From Bog-756 sp035534835 (lineage in GTDB: Bacteria; Actinomycetota; Acidimicrobiia; Acidimicrobiales; RAAP-2): 64,000 bases of DNA. The position numbers were made by a program, and so were the translations under genes. Below are positions 42,984 to 51,934 of this stretch, piece after piece. The stretch spans positions 1 to 64,000 of the forward strand of contig DATLRE010000002.1 of NCBI GenBank assembly GCA_035534835.1, given 5' to 3'. Positions within the stretch are counted from its first letter, which is position 1. Every line of letters starts with the position of its first letter. The notes under the pieces were generated by a model. The model had not been told where the DNA came from and did no database searches. It was given only the letters and a program-made list of their open reading frames with translations.

Positions 42984-44365
42984 GGGTCGCCGGTCACCAG
43001 GGCGTCGACCGCTGCGGCCACCGCCGCGTCCGGGAAGGCCAGTTCGGGTCGGGGCGCGAGCAGCTCGACGACCTCCTCGTCCGTCACCAGCGCCCCGGCC
43101 ACGGGTGCGAGGGCGGCCACCACGGGGGCGTCGCGCCATTCCGCCCGACCGGCCAGGAGCCGGAGGGCGGCCGCCGATTCGCGTCGTTCCCCCACGCACT
43201 CGAACGGCTTGTCGGCGTCGCTCATCAGGGCGGCGAAGCCCGGCACCTGGCCGGGGTCGGCGAAGAGGTCCCGGCCGACGATGGCGGCCAGGTCGTCCCG
43301 CCCGACGAACGGGGCCAGCATCAGCCCGACGAAGCGGCACTTCGGGCAGTCCCCGCACCAGCGGTCGCCGGGAGCGGCATCGTGCCGGAAGGCGGTGTTG
43401 CAGCTGCAGAACGTGCGGTGGTACTTCGTGAGTCGGGCGAACGCCCGGGAGATGGCGAGCTCGGAATAGGGCCGCAGGGCCGACCCGTAGACGAAGTCGG
43501 GCGAGACCGTCGAGGTGAGCAGCTCGGCCAGGAGCAGTTCGAGGTCCCGGCTCTTCGAGTACTGGTGGTTGACCGGCACGCCGTCCACCAGGACCGTCTC
43601 CTCGCTGGCCGACCGCTCGACGGCCATGGCCACGGTGTCGTAGCCGTGGACGAACGCGCCCAGGGCGGCGGCCAGCGAGACGATGGCGGTGATCGGCACG
43701 TGGCCGTTCATGGCGCCCGCCCGGTGCAGTGCGGCCAGGCCGGGGTCGAGCCGCCGGTGCACCACGAGGAGCTCGAGACCGGCTTCGGCCGCGAGCTCGA
43801 CCACCAACGGGTGGGGGTTCACGGCGAACAACCGCGGCCGGAGGTGGAGGACCGACTCGATCAGGACCATCGAGTCCTTGCCCCCGCCGATCGGTACGAC
43901 CAGTCCGGGCCGGAGGCCCCCCGCCGGCGGCGGGCCGGGCACCGTGCCCGATCCGTCGGCGACGACGGTCACCGGACGGGGGACGGGCAGCCCGTTCGCC
44001 ACGGCGAACTCGCGCAGCCCGTCGTCGTAGAGGTGGTGGTGGAACGCCAGCTCCGCCGGGGCCATCGACTCGCCCTCGACCACCACCTCGGGGGGCGCAG
44101 CCGTCTTGTAGTAGCTGGTTCCCGCGGCGACGTGGAGGTGCAGGAGGGCCCGGTCGAACCCCGGCCCGGGCGGCTCCGGGACCGGCTGCCGGCTCCCCCC
44201 GGACGTTCCGGTGGCACCCGGCTCGAAGGTCAGCGTCTCGACGAACCCGACCCGGTCGTCGAGGGCGTAGCGGAGCGTGACCGTGCGGGTGCCGGCGTCG
44301 TACCCCCGGTCCGTCACCCGGAATGCCCGGAACGACTCCGGCGCGAATCGGGCGGGGATGCTCAT
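42980..44365 (-). CDS. murL: UDP-MurNAc-L-Ala-L-Glu epimerase (MurL)
   Basis: 461 residues. A beta-rich N-terminal region (TLRYALDDRVGFVETLTFEP) is followed by a PP-loop-like ATP site (VVPIGGGKDSMVLIES), then HQYSKSRDLELLLAE and a cysteine cluster FCSCN ... WCGDCPKCRFV. These features and the overlap with a Mur ligase match MurL. MurL was described in Xanthomonas oryzae as the ATP-dependent enzyme converting the terminal L-Glu of UDP-MurNAc-L-Ala-L-Glu to D-Glu, which bypasses glutamate racemase. ATG 44365 has a TACGCT box 9 nt upstream and no Shine-Dalgarno. It is the first gene of the operon. Confidence 0.83.
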   Translation of the reverse strand: MSIPARFAPESFRAFRVTDRGYDAGTRTVTLRYALDDRVGFVETLTFEPGATGTSGGSRQPVPEPPGPGFDRALLHLHVAAGTSYYKTAAPPEVVVEGESMAPAELAFHHHLYDDGLREFAVANGLPVPRPVTVVADGSGTVPGPPPAGGLRPGLVVPIGGGKDSMVLIESVLHLRPRLFAVNPHPLVVELAAEAGLELLVVHRRLDPGLAALHRAGAMNGHVPITAIVSLAAALGAFVHGYDTVAMAVERSASEETVLVDGVPVNHQYSKSRDLELLLAELLTSTVSPDFVYGSALRPYSELAISRAFARLTKYHRTFCSCNTAFRHDAAPGDRWCGDCPKCRFVGLMLAPFVGRDDLAAIVGRDLFADPGQVPGFAALMSDADKPFECVGERRESAAALRLLAGRAEWRDAPVVAALAPVAGALVTDEEVVELLAPRPELAFPDAAVAAAVDALVTGDP

Positions 44366-44374
44366 CGGGCGGTC

Positions 44375-44380
44375 AGCGTA
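44375..44380 (-). promoter_or_regulatory. -10 box TACGCT, near-leaderless start of murL
   Basis: TANNNT hexamer 9 nt before the murL ATG. No Shine-Dalgarno is present between it and the start. Confidence 0.45.
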
Positions 44381-44434
44381 GTTGCCGCACGCCCCAGATC
44401 CGACGGCGGCGGCACCCGGAGCCGCCCTCCCGGC

Positions 44435-44902
44435 TCACCGGCGGGGCTCCTGGTGGAGGTGGTCGACGATCTCGAGGGAGGATCCCGTCGACTGCACGAC
44501 CCACACCTCCCCCTTCAGGAGCCGGAGCTGGTGGCGGGCCTTGGCGCTGCGGCCGCCGGCCAGCGCCCCGAGCAGTTCGGTGGCCACGTCCCGGTGGGTG
44601 CACAGCACGGCCGTCTCCCCCGCCATGCGCTGGAGGACGCGCAGTGCAGCGGGACCGTGCCCCTCACCCAGCTCGCCCACCGACTCGATCGGCAGCGCCA
44701 GCGCCTCGGCCAGCGGGCGCACCGTCTCGAAGCAGCGGACGGCCGGACTGGAGAGGACCCGTCGGGGGCGGTAGGCGGCGAGCAGGGGAACGAGCGCCTC
44801 GGCCTGGGCCCGACCACGCGGGGACAGCGGGCGCTCGAGGTCGTCCCCCGCATACGCGGCGCGGCGACCGGCGCGTGCGTGACGGACCACCAGGAGCGGC
44901 AT
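44435..44902 (-). CDS. sixA: SixA-like phosphohistidine phosphatase
   Basis: 155 residues, histidine phosphatase superfamily. The motif is LLVVRHARAG (RHA in place of RHG, as in SixA), then LSPRGRAQAEAL and LSSPAVRCFETV; the second His lies in VLCTHRDVATELL. SixA removes phosphate from histidine in phosphotransfer proteins; other small-molecule substrates are possible. ATG 44902 has GGGAG upstream. It lies 69 nt before murL on the same strand. Confidence 0.85.
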   Translation of the reverse strand: MPLLVVRHARAGRRAAYAGDDLERPLSPRGRAQAEALVPLLAAYRPRRVLSSPAVRCFETVRPLAEALALPIESVGELGEGHGPAALRVLQRMAGETAVLCTHRDVATELLGALAGGRSAKARHQLRLLKGEVWVVQSTGSSLEIVDHLHQEPRR

Positions 44903-44966
44903 GGGGACGATGCTCCCACGCGGGGAGCCGCCGGTGGCTGATGCGGGTCCCCGGTGCGGCCTCGGG

Positions 44967-45473
44967 TCAGGCGCCGGCTCCGGGGACCTCGATGCCGGGT
45001 GTCGCAGGAAGGGGGAACACGTCCAGGACGCCGCCGTGGCGGGCCAGCGAGTGGTAGCGCCGCTCGGCGAAGCGCCATCGGCCGCCCTCGAAGACGTAGC
45101 GGTCATGGTAGAGCCCGAACGCGGTGGTGAACGCACCGGTGGCACCGTCCTGGCGGAGCTCGCACATGAAGAGGCGGCAGACCGCCCGGCCCGACCCGAC
45201 GCCCTCGGGAAAGGCGATGTGGGCGTTCAGGACGACGAACTCGAAGAACGTGAAGTGCTCGATGGCCGAGCCGATGAACGCGCCCACCTCGCCCCCTCCC
45301 ACCAGTCGCAGGGGCTCGCCGGCACGCCGGTCGATGACCACCTCGGCATCGGGCCGGAACAGCGCCTCGAGCTCGGGCCACGCCCGGCGGTTCACCACGT
45401 CGGCGTACGCGTGCTGCAGCCGGCGGATGCCGGTGTCGTGCACCGTTTCGGCCACCAGGTCGTCGTCGATCAC
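44967..45473 (-). CDS. SnoaL/NTF2-like protein
   Basis: 168 residues, cone-shaped alpha+beta barrel fold. IRRLQHAYADVVNRRAWPEL, then LEALFRPDAEVVIDRRAG, is the N-terminal helix region, and YHDRYVFEGGRWRFAERRYH the long C-terminal strands. No catalytic set can be assigned with confidence. Such proteins act as isomerases, hydrolases or binding proteins. GTG 45473 is favoured by a TAGCGT box 7 nt upstream; there is no Shine-Dalgarno and the frame is open further upstream. Confidence 0.75.
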   Translation of the reverse strand: MIDDDLVAETVHDTGIRRLQHAYADVVNRRAWPELEALFRPDAEVVIDRRAGEPLRLVGGGEVGAFIGSAIEHFTFFEFVVLNAHIAFPEGVGSGRAVCRLFMCELRQDGATGAFTTAFGLYHDRYVFEGGRWRFAERRYHSLARHGGVLDVFPLPATPGIEVPGAGA

Positions 45474-45480
45474 CCGGCAG

Positions 45481-45486
45481 ACGCTA
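45481..45486 (-). promoter_or_regulatory. -10 box TAGCGT, leaderless start
   Basis: TANNNT hexamer exactly 7 nt before the GTG at 45473, the spacing expected when transcription starts at the start codon. Confidence 0.55.
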
Positions 45487-45504
45487 GCGGTGTTGACCGG
45501 CCGA

Positions 45505-47460
45505 TCAGCCGCCCGGGACCCGGCCGAACCCTCCACCGCCGGGTCCACCGGCCCCGCCGAGGCGGCCGGCGCCGGAGAAGCCACCGGCCCCGCCGAGGCC
45601 GCCGGCCCCCGACAGGCCCGCGAGACCGCCCCGGGTGGTGGTCGACGAGGTGGGCACCGGCGCCGACATCACGGCGAGCGCCACCACCTGCCCGTCGGTG
45701 ACACCCGTCAGGATCTGGGTGCGCTGGGCACCGACGGTGCCGATGGTCACCGGCACGGACCTGGTGGTTCCCCCGTCGACGACGAGGACCCGGTGACGGG
45801 TGCCCACGGTGGTGACGGCCGACGTGGGCACGGTGGTGACGCCGATCGAGCGGCGCGTGACGATGGCCACCGAGGCGTCGGCTCCCGAGAACGAGCCGAG
45901 GTCGGTCGACTGGAGGGCGATCGTGACCGGGTAGGTCGTGGTCGTCGTCGACGCGGTCCCGAGGACCCCGACACCGGTGACGGTGCCGTCGAGGACGGAC
46001 GAACTCGAGTCCGGCGTGACCAGCGCGGGCTGACCGACGGCGACGTGGGCGACCGACGTGACCGGCACCGAGGTCGTCACCTCGTAGTCGGTGCCCGAGC
46101 CGATCACGACGACCTGGGGCGTGCCCGTCGGCGATCCCGCCGGGACCGTCTCACCCGTCGTCAGGGCGACCGAGCCCACCGTCCCGGTGATGGTGCTCAC
46201 CAGGTTGGCCTCGCCGACGTCCTGCTGGGCCGTGTCGAGGGCGGCCTGGGCGACGTCCACGTCGGCCTGGTCGAGGGCCAGCTGTTGCGGCGTGATTGTT
46301 CGGGTGCGCCCGGAGGACGTCCCCGACGACGAGTACGAGGACGAGGACGTCGCCGCGGTCGTCGTGGCGTGGGATGTCGAGGCGGTGGGCGTCGCTGCCG
46401 CGTCGGTGGACGAGGTGGTCGACGTGGCAGGAGCACCCCCGGGCGGGCCTGCGCCGGTCGATCCGGTGCCGGTGCCGCCCAGGCCGAGGGCGGTGGCGAG
46501 CGTCGACTCGTCCCGGGTCACCTTGGCGATGGAGGAAACCAGCGCGGCGTGTGCCGTCGACGCCGCGGCCAGGGCCTCCGCGCAGGTCTGCGACGAACCG
46601 CCCGTCGAGCCACCTCCGCCCGCGGCACCCCCGGCACCCGGCGTGGCGGCGGATGATGCCGCGAGGGTGCCGGTCGCGGCGGTACCGGTCGCGGCGGTAC
46701 CGGTCGTGGCGGTACCGGTCGTGGCGGTACCGGTCGTGGACGGTCCCGAGGTGGACGAACCCGCCGGCGGCGGGGGGACCGCCGTGCACACGGTGGTCGC
46801 AACGGTCAGGGCCGCTCCGGCGGCCGTAGCATCGGCGTCCTGCTGCCTCTGGTCGGCGACCAACGCAGCCTGGAGCTTGGCCACCTCCTGGCTCGTCGCA
46901 CCCGAACCGCCGCCGCCTGATCCCGACGAAGCCGTGGTCGACGAGGTCGCAGATCCGGAGCTGGTTCCCGTCGAGGAGGAGGAGGTCGCGGTGGTCGCCG
47001 CCGACTGCGCCGTCTCATCGGCGGCCAGGGTCGCCCGTGCCGACGCCAGGCCCGCGGTGGCCGTGACCACCGCGGATTCGAGCGTCGAGGGGTCCAGCGA
47101 GGCGACTACCTGTCCGGCCGCAACCCGCTGGCCCACGGACACGTTCACCGCTCCCACCTTGCCACCCGTGGTGAACGACAGGTTCGCCTGCTGCACCGGG
47201 GTCACGGTCCCGACCTCCGCGAGCATGGCCACCGCGTCCCCGCGAGACACCACCGCCGTCCGGTAGGCGGGACCCGACGGGCGGGTGAGCACTACGGCCA
47301 CCACCACTGCTGCCACGACGAGCGCCACGAGCAGCACCCGGAACGGGGTGAGCCGGCGGGCTCCCCACACTCGGTTCCGGCCCGCGGTTGCGTCCGGGCC
47401 GTCCCCGCCGGTCGCGGGGACCGCCGGTGCGTCGGTGGGCTGCGGAGAAGGGTCAGGCAC
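45505..47460 (-). CDS. HlyD/MacA-like membrane-fusion adaptor with long Ser/Thr linker (copy 2)
   Basis: 651 residues. One N-terminal membrane segment (FRVLLVALVVAAVVVAVVL) leads to a lipoyl-like half GGKVGAVNVSVGQRVAAGQ. Where a MacA coiled coil is expected there are two low-complexity Ser/Thr/Ala/Gly stretches (TSSSSTGTSSGSATSSTTAS; five TTGTA-type repeats) around LAADQRQQDAD-like helices. The second lipoyl half (ITGTVGSVALTTGETVPAGS), a beta-barrel and a Gly-rich tail (GLGGAGGFSGAGRLGGAGG) follow. GTG 47460 overlaps the lipoprotein stop by 8 nt. It is extracytoplasmic, a probable partner of the MacB-type pump. Confidence 0.8.
   Translation of the reverse strand: MPDPSPQPTDAPAVPATGGDGPDATAGRNRVWGARRLTPFRVLLVALVVAAVVVAVVLTRPSGPAYRTAVVSRGDAVAMLAEVGTVTPVQQANLSFTTGGKVGAVNVSVGQRVAAGQVVASLDPSTLESAVVTATAGLASARATLAADETAQSAATTATSSSSTGTSSGSATSSTTASSGSGGGGSGATSQEVAKLQAALVADQRQQDADATAAGAALTVATTVCTAVPPPPAGSSTSGPSTTGTATTGTATTGTAATGTAATGTLAASSAATPGAGGAAGGGGSTGGSSQTCAEALAAASTAHAALVSSIAKVTRDESTLATALGLGGTGTGSTGAGPPGGAPATSTTSSTDAAATPTASTSHATTTAATSSSSYSSSGTSSGRTRTITPQQLALDQADVDVAQAALDTAQQDVGEANLVSTITGTVGSVALTTGETVPAGSPTGTPQVVVIGSGTDYEVTTSVPVTSVAHVAVGQPALVTPDSSSSVLDGTVTGVGVLGTASTTTTTYPVTIALQSTDLGSFSGADASVAIVTRRSIGVTTVPTSAVTTVGTRHRVLVVDGGTTRSVPVTIGTVGAQRTQILTGVTDGQVVALAVMSAPVPTSSTTTRGGLAGLSGAGGLGGAGGFSGAGRLGGAGGPGGGGFGRVPGG
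46666..46740 (-). repeat. 15-bp tandem repeat inside the adaptor gene
   Basis: Five copies of the unit GGTACCGGTCGTGGC (with small changes), encoding the TTGTA/ATGTA stretch of the linker. Length changes of whole units keep frame, so the linker could vary between strains. Confidence 0.75.
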
Positions 47461-48376
47461 TCGTGGTGGCCCCCCCGGCCGGCCCCGGAACCCCGCCGCC
47501 CGTTCCCCCGCGGAAGCCGAAGCCGGTGGCGCAGGACCCGTTGGTCGGTGTCGACAGGGTGAGGCTCGTGGCCGTGATGGCACCCGTCGTGCCGGCAGGC
47601 CCGATGGCACGGGCACACTGGCCGACAGCGATCGCGGCCGCGGTGGCCGTCGTCGTCGTGGTGAACGTCGTGGTCCCCGTGAGGGTGACGGCGACGGTCG
47701 ATGCCTTCTGCGTGCGGGGGTTGGTCTCGTGGACGGTCACCGTCGAGCCGGTCACCCCGGTGACCAGGCCGGTGGCGGCGCCGAAGGAACCGCCGCCGAA
47801 CCCGCCGGGGGGACGGCTGCCCGCCCCCGGTGTCCCGGCCGGACGACCTCCGAACCCGCCCGGGGGACGGCTGCCCGCTCCCGGCGTCCCGGTGCGGCGA
47901 CCTCCGAATCCGCCCCGGCTGCACGTTCCGTTGGTCGGCTGGCTGATCGACACCGTGGTCGCCGTGATCGGTTCACCGAACGGCGTGCTGCTCGACGAGC
48001 CCGACGTCGGCTTGCCGAACGCGGAGATGCAGGAGCCGACGGTGATTGCGGTCGCCGATGTCGCGGTGATCTGGTGGATCGTCGTCGACGGGGTGTAGGT
48101 CACCGCGGTCTGGCCGGTCTGGGCGTTCTGGACCTCGAGGGTGGTTCCGTTGACCGCAGCGATCGTCCCCGAGGCCCCGGGCCGGGTGCTCGGGGTCGTG
48201 GAGGATCGCGCCGGTGCCGCCGTGGAGTTCGTGGACGAGGCGCCGGACGACCCGCCGCACGCGGCGAGGACCAGCCCTGCCATGCCTACGACCGTGAGAG
48301 CCACCTTCCGGCGCACGCGCACACGGGCGCGGCGTCGACCGGTGGTCGGACCGTCGGGAGGGGTGGTGTCGTGCAT
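47453..48376 (-). CDS. DUF5666-like lipoprotein with Gly/Arg/Pro repeats
   Basis: 307 residues. The signal sequence KVALTVVGMAGLVLAAC ends in the lipobox LAA-C. Two similar beta modules (GTIAAVNGTTLEVQNAQTGQ and GLVTGVTGSTVTVHETNPRT, each followed by a TxxTTIxxxT-type strand) are of the DUF5666 type. Between them are repeats GGFGGRRTGTPGAGSRPPGG and GGFGGRPAGTPGAGSRPPGG. ATG 48376 has AAGGAAG upstream. It lies between the FtsX-like permease and the second adaptor and is probably an accessory surface protein of the pump; function is unknown. Confidence 0.72.
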   Translation of the reverse strand: MHDTTPPDGPTTGRRRARVRVRRKVALTVVGMAGLVLAACGGSSGASSTNSTAAPARSSTTPSTRPGASGTIAAVNGTTLEVQNAQTGQTAVTYTPSTTIHQITATSATAITVGSCISAFGKPTSGSSSSTPFGEPITATTVSISQPTNGTCSRGGFGGRRTGTPGAGSRPPGGFGGRPAGTPGAGSRPPGGFGGGSFGAATGLVTGVTGSTVTVHETNPRTQKASTVAVTLTGTTTFTTTTTATAAAIAVGQCARAIGPAGTTGAITATSLTLSTPTNGSCATGFGFRGGTGGGVPGPAGGATTSA

Positions 48377-48444
48377 GGTCTCTTCCTTCGTTGCTCGAGG
48401 GTTCGGTCTCGGGTGCAGTCGGCTTGCCGCGATCGGACGGGAGG

Positions 48445-49689
48445 TCATTCGCTGCGGAGGGCGTCGATCGGTGGGAGCTTGGCGGCGCGGCTGGCGGGGT
48501 AGACGCCGAAGACGATGCCGATGGCCACGGCCACGGCGATGGCCCCGACCGCGGCGGCCGGGGACACGGTGATCGGATTGGAGATGACGTGCGGGAGCAC
48601 GACGGCGCCGACGAGGCCGAGGACGGCGCCGAGGACGCCGCCGACCGATCCGAGCACGGAGGCCTCGACCAGGAATTGGCGGCGGATGACCCGCGGGGTG
48701 GCCCCGAGCGCCTTGCGCAGGCCGATCTCCCGGATCCGCTCGGTCACCGACACCAGCATGATGTTCATCACACCGATCCCGCCGACGAGCAAGGAGATCC
48801 CGGCGATGCCGCCCAGCAGGATCGTGAGCGTCCGGTCGACCGACGTGGCCGTGGAGAGGACCTGCTGCTCACTGGTGATGGTGAAGTCGGCCGCCGTACT
48901 CGTGGTGATCCCGTGGAGGTTCAGGAGCTCTGCGTCCGCCTCCTGGTAGGCGGCGGACAGGGTGGCACCCGACGTCGCCTGGATCAGGATCTGGCTGACC
49001 GAGCTACGGCTCGTGCCGCCGAACAGGAGTGCAGAGGCCGTGGTCAGCGGCACGATGGCCTGATCGTCGGGGTTGGCCACCGTCGACGAGCTCGACGAGG
49101 AGCCGACACTGTTGAGGACGCCGATGACCGTCATCGGCTGGCCGGCGATGTTCACCGACTGGCCGACCGGATCGCGGAACCCGAAGAGTTCCTGGGCCGT
49201 CACCGTCCCCAGCACGACCACCTCGGCCCGGGTGGCCAGGTCGTGGGAGACGATGAACCGGCCTTCGGTCATGCTTCGGCCGCGAACCGTCAGCCAGGAG
49301 GGGTCGGTCCCGACGACGCTGGTGGTCCAGTTGGTGGTTCCGGCGACCAGGCTCTCCGACGCGGAAGTGGCCGGTGCCACCGCGTGGATGTCCGGCGCAA
49401 CGACCTTGGAGGTGAGCGCGACAGCGTCGCCGACGGTGAGGGTCGAGGCGGACCCGAAGCCGCCCCGCAGGCCCGAGGACGAGGTGGTGCTGCCGGGGGT
49501 CACCGTCAGCAGATTCGAACCGAGGGCGGTGATCTCCGACCCGACCTGTTGCTGGGCCCCCTCGCCGAGCCCCACCGTCAGGATCACCGCGGTGATGCCG
49601 ATCATGATCCCCAGGACGGTCAGCGCCGAGCGCAGCCGGTGCGACACCACGGCGTCCAGGCCGGTACGGAACGTCTCCAACAGGTTCAC
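48445..49689 (-). CDS. MacB-type FtsX-domain ABC permease
   Basis: 414 residues. The N-terminal helix (HRLRSALTVLGIMIGITAVI) is followed by a large MacB-PCD extracytoplasmic domain (residues ~45-275) and three C-terminal helices (LLGGIAGISLLVGGIGVMNI; SVGGVLGAVLGLVGAVVLP; AVGAIAVAVAIGIVFGVYPA). TERIREIGLRKALGATPRVI is the conserved coupling region. With the ATPase it forms a mechanotransmission-type exporter. GTG 49689 lies in a GTGA overlap with the ATPase gene. Confidence 0.92.
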   Translation of the reverse strand: MNLLETFRTGLDAVVSHRLRSALTVLGIMIGITAVILTVGLGEGAQQQVGSEITALGSNLLTVTPGSTTSSSGLRGGFGSASTLTVGDAVALTSKVVAPDIHAVAPATSASESLVAGTTNWTTSVVGTDPSWLTVRGRSMTEGRFIVSHDLATRAEVVVLGTVTAQELFGFRDPVGQSVNIAGQPMTVIGVLNSVGSSSSSSTVANPDDQAIVPLTTASALLFGGTSRSSVSQILIQATSGATLSAAYQEADAELLNLHGITTSTAADFTITSEQQVLSTATSVDRTLTILLGGIAGISLLVGGIGVMNIMLVSVTERIREIGLRKALGATPRVIRRQFLVEASVLGSVGGVLGAVLGLVGAVVLPHVISNPITVSPAAAVGAIAVAVAIGIVFGVYPASRAAKLPPIDALRSE

Positions 49690-50462
49690 GGGACGTCGGC
49701 CCCGGCTGCTACAGCCCCCACCGGAGTGGTGTCGCCGATCTGGCCGTCGCGGATCCGCATGATCCGCCCGGACCGTGCGGCCACGTCGGAATCGTGGGTG
49801 ATCAGCACGACGGTGCGGCCGCTCACGTGCAGTTCGTCGAGGAGGCCCATGACGTCGTGGGCCGAGACCGAGTCCAGGTTGCCGGTCGGTTCGTCGGCCA
49901 GGATCAGGTCCGGGTCGGTCACCAGTGCGCGGGCCACCGCCACCCGCTGCTGCTGTCCGCCGGACAGCTCACCGGGGCGGTGTTGGACGCGGTCGCCGAG
50001 GCCGACACGCTCCAGCGCCTCCAATGCCCGGCGCCTGCGCTCCGGCCTGTCCACGCCCGCGTAGAGGAGCGGGAGCTCCACGTTGCGCCATGCGCTCAGC
50101 GATGCCAGCAGGTTGAACTGCTGGAACACGAATCCGATGCGCTTGTTGCGCGCGTGGGCGAGGTCTTCCTCGGTCATCCCGCTGACGTCGTCGCCGGCCA
50201 GGAGGAACCGCCCCGAGGTCGGGACGTCGAGGCACCCGAGGATGTGCATGAGGGTCGACTTTCCCGACCCCGACGGTCCCATGATGGAGACGTACTCGCC
50301 CCGGTCGATCGCGAACGAGACGCCGCGGAGTGCGTCCACCTCGAGCGACCCGGTCCGGTAGGTCTTCCAGACATCGTCCACCTCGATCACGGGGCGGTGC
50401 ACCACCGGGTGGGCATCGGTGCGGTCGACCCAGACCTCGACCGTGTCGTCGGCGTCGGTCAT
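49686..50462 (-). CDS. MacB-type ABC exporter ATPase
   Basis: 258 residues, LolD/MacB family. It has Walker A GPSGSGKST, the Q-loop RIGFVFQQFNLLASLSAWRN, signature LSGGQQQRV, Walker B LILADEPTGNLD and H-loop LITHD. IEVDDVWKTYRTGSLEVDAL begins the domain after a ~25-residue N-extension. The ATG 50462 start is in an ATGA overlap with the first adaptor gene. It powers the FtsX-type permease encoded next. Confidence 0.94.
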   Translation of the reverse strand: MTDADDTVEVWVDRTDAHPVVHRPVIEVDDVWKTYRTGSLEVDALRGVSFAIDRGEYVSIMGPSGSGKSTLMHILGCLDVPTSGRFLLAGDDVSGMTEEDLAHARNKRIGFVFQQFNLLASLSAWRNVELPLLYAGVDRPERRRRALEALERVGLGDRVQHRPGELSGGQQQRVAVARALVTDPDLILADEPTGNLDSVSAHDVMGLLDELHVSGRTVVLITHDSDVAARSGRIMRIRDGQIGDTTPVGAVAAGADVP

Positions 50463-51739
50463 CCGCCTACGCCGCCCGCTCCACCACCGAACCGGCCGGC
50501 ACCGCCGCCGAAGCCGCCGCCGAAGCCGCCGCCACCGAAGCCGCCGCCACCGAAGCCGCCGCCGCCCGTGCGGGTGGATCCGAGCGGGCCCCGGAAGGAC
50601 ACGCTGGTCACGTACACCTTTTCACCGACGGTCAGCCCGCTCACGATCTGGGTCTGGCCGGCCGCGGCGATCCCCGTCGTCACGTCCCGCACGACCTTCG
50701 CGCCGCCGGAATCGAGCGTCACGGCCGTTGTACCCCCGGTGTAGGTGATCGCTCCGGTCGGAACGACGAGGACACCCTGCAGTTCCTTCACGATGATCGA
50801 GATGTTGGCGCTCGTGCCGCCGTAGAGGCCGGTGGGGCTGCCGGTCACGTCGATGACGACCGGGAACGACGACACTCCCGAGGTGGTCGTCGCAACCAGG
50901 CCGATCGAGCCGACCGTCCCGTAGACAGGCGTGGTGGCACCGGACGGTGTGATCGTGGCCTGGTCGCCGATCTGCAGCGACGAGACGCCGGTGCTGGAGA
51001 CGGAGGCGTTGACGATGTAGGAGCCGGTCGACACCACGACGACCTGGCCCGAGGACGACGAGGATGACGAGGACGATCCGGTCGATGCAGCCGATCCGGT
51101 CGATGCAGCCGAGTTGAACCCCGAGCCGCCCGACGCACCCGTGCCCGACGACGACGCGCCCGACGACGAGGAGGAGTTCGCACCGGTCACCTGCTGGCCT
51201 ACGGTGAGACTCACCGACGCCACGGTGCCCGCCGTGGTGGACACCAGTGTGGCATCGGTCACCGCGGTCTGGGCACTGGCTGCCTGGTTCTGCGCAGCGG
51301 CGACGTTGGCCTCGTCGAGCGCAATCTGGGTGGCGCTGGCACCGGCGGCCTGGTCGGAGGCCAACTGGGCCTGGTCGTTGGCCAGGGCCGCCTGGGCCTG
51401 GGCTGCCGCGGCGTTCAGCGCGGTCGGGTCCACCGTGGCCAGGGCCTGGCCGGCGGTGACCGTCTGGCCGGCGGTGACGTCGACGGCTGTCACCTTCCCG
51501 GACACGGCGAAGTTCAGGTCGGCCGTGGTGGCGGGTTCGATCGTCCCGGTGGCGGCGACCGTCTGGCTGACGGTCCCGGTGGTCACCGTCTGGACGGTGG
51601 TGGTCGTGACCACACCGGCGGCCGAGGCACTGGAGGGGCGGGTCGCGAACCAGGTGCCCACGCCCGCACCGGCGACGACCACCACCACGGCAACGATCCA
51701 CCACTTCCTGGCTCCCCTGGACTGCGTGTCTTTCGTCAC
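50459..51739 (-). CDS. MacA-like membrane-fusion adaptor (copy 1)
   Basis: 426 residues. One N-terminal membrane helix (WWIVAVVVVVAGAGVGTWFA), then a lipoyl half SGKVTAVDVTAGQTVTAGQ, a short Ala/Gln-rich helical hairpin (AAAAQAQAALANDQAQLASD), the second half AGTVASVSLTVGQQVTGA, a Ser/Gly linker, beta-barrel strands and a tail of GGGGF repeats. GTG 51739 has GAGG upstream and opens the operon adaptor-ATPase-permease-lipoprotein-adaptor. In Gram-negatives MacA links to TolC; in this actinobacterium the outer partner is unknown. Confidence 0.87.
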   Translation of the reverse strand: MTKDTQSRGARKWWIVAVVVVVAGAGVGTWFATRPSSASAAGVVTTTTVQTVTTGTVSQTVAATGTIEPATTADLNFAVSGKVTAVDVTAGQTVTAGQALATVDPTALNAAAAQAQAALANDQAQLASDQAAGASATQIALDEANVAAAQNQAASAQTAVTDATLVSTTAGTVASVSLTVGQQVTGANSSSSSGASSSGTGASGGSGFNSAASTGSAASTGSSSSSSSSSGQVVVVSTGSYIVNASVSSTGVSSLQIGDQATITPSGATTPVYGTVGSIGLVATTTSGVSSFPVVIDVTGSPTGLYGGTSANISIIVKELQGVLVVPTGAITYTGGTTAVTLDSGGAKVVRDVTTGIAAAGQTQIVSGLTVGEKVYVTSVSFRGPLGSTRTGGGGFGGGGFGGGGFGGGFGGGAGRFGGGAGGVGG

Positions 51740-51934
51740 CGGTACCTCGTCGACGTTCGCGCGGCCGCAGCCAACGGTCGTTCCCGTGCGGCCGGCATCC
51801 CGCCCGACCAGGGCCTTCAGCGGAGCAGTGGAACACCGGAAGGTAAGAGCCAGCTGAGTGCTGGCTGAGGGGTGCGTGAGAACCGCCGGCGGGGTCCGTC
51901 CCTCACGGCCGCACCGCTCCGCGACGACGCTGTC

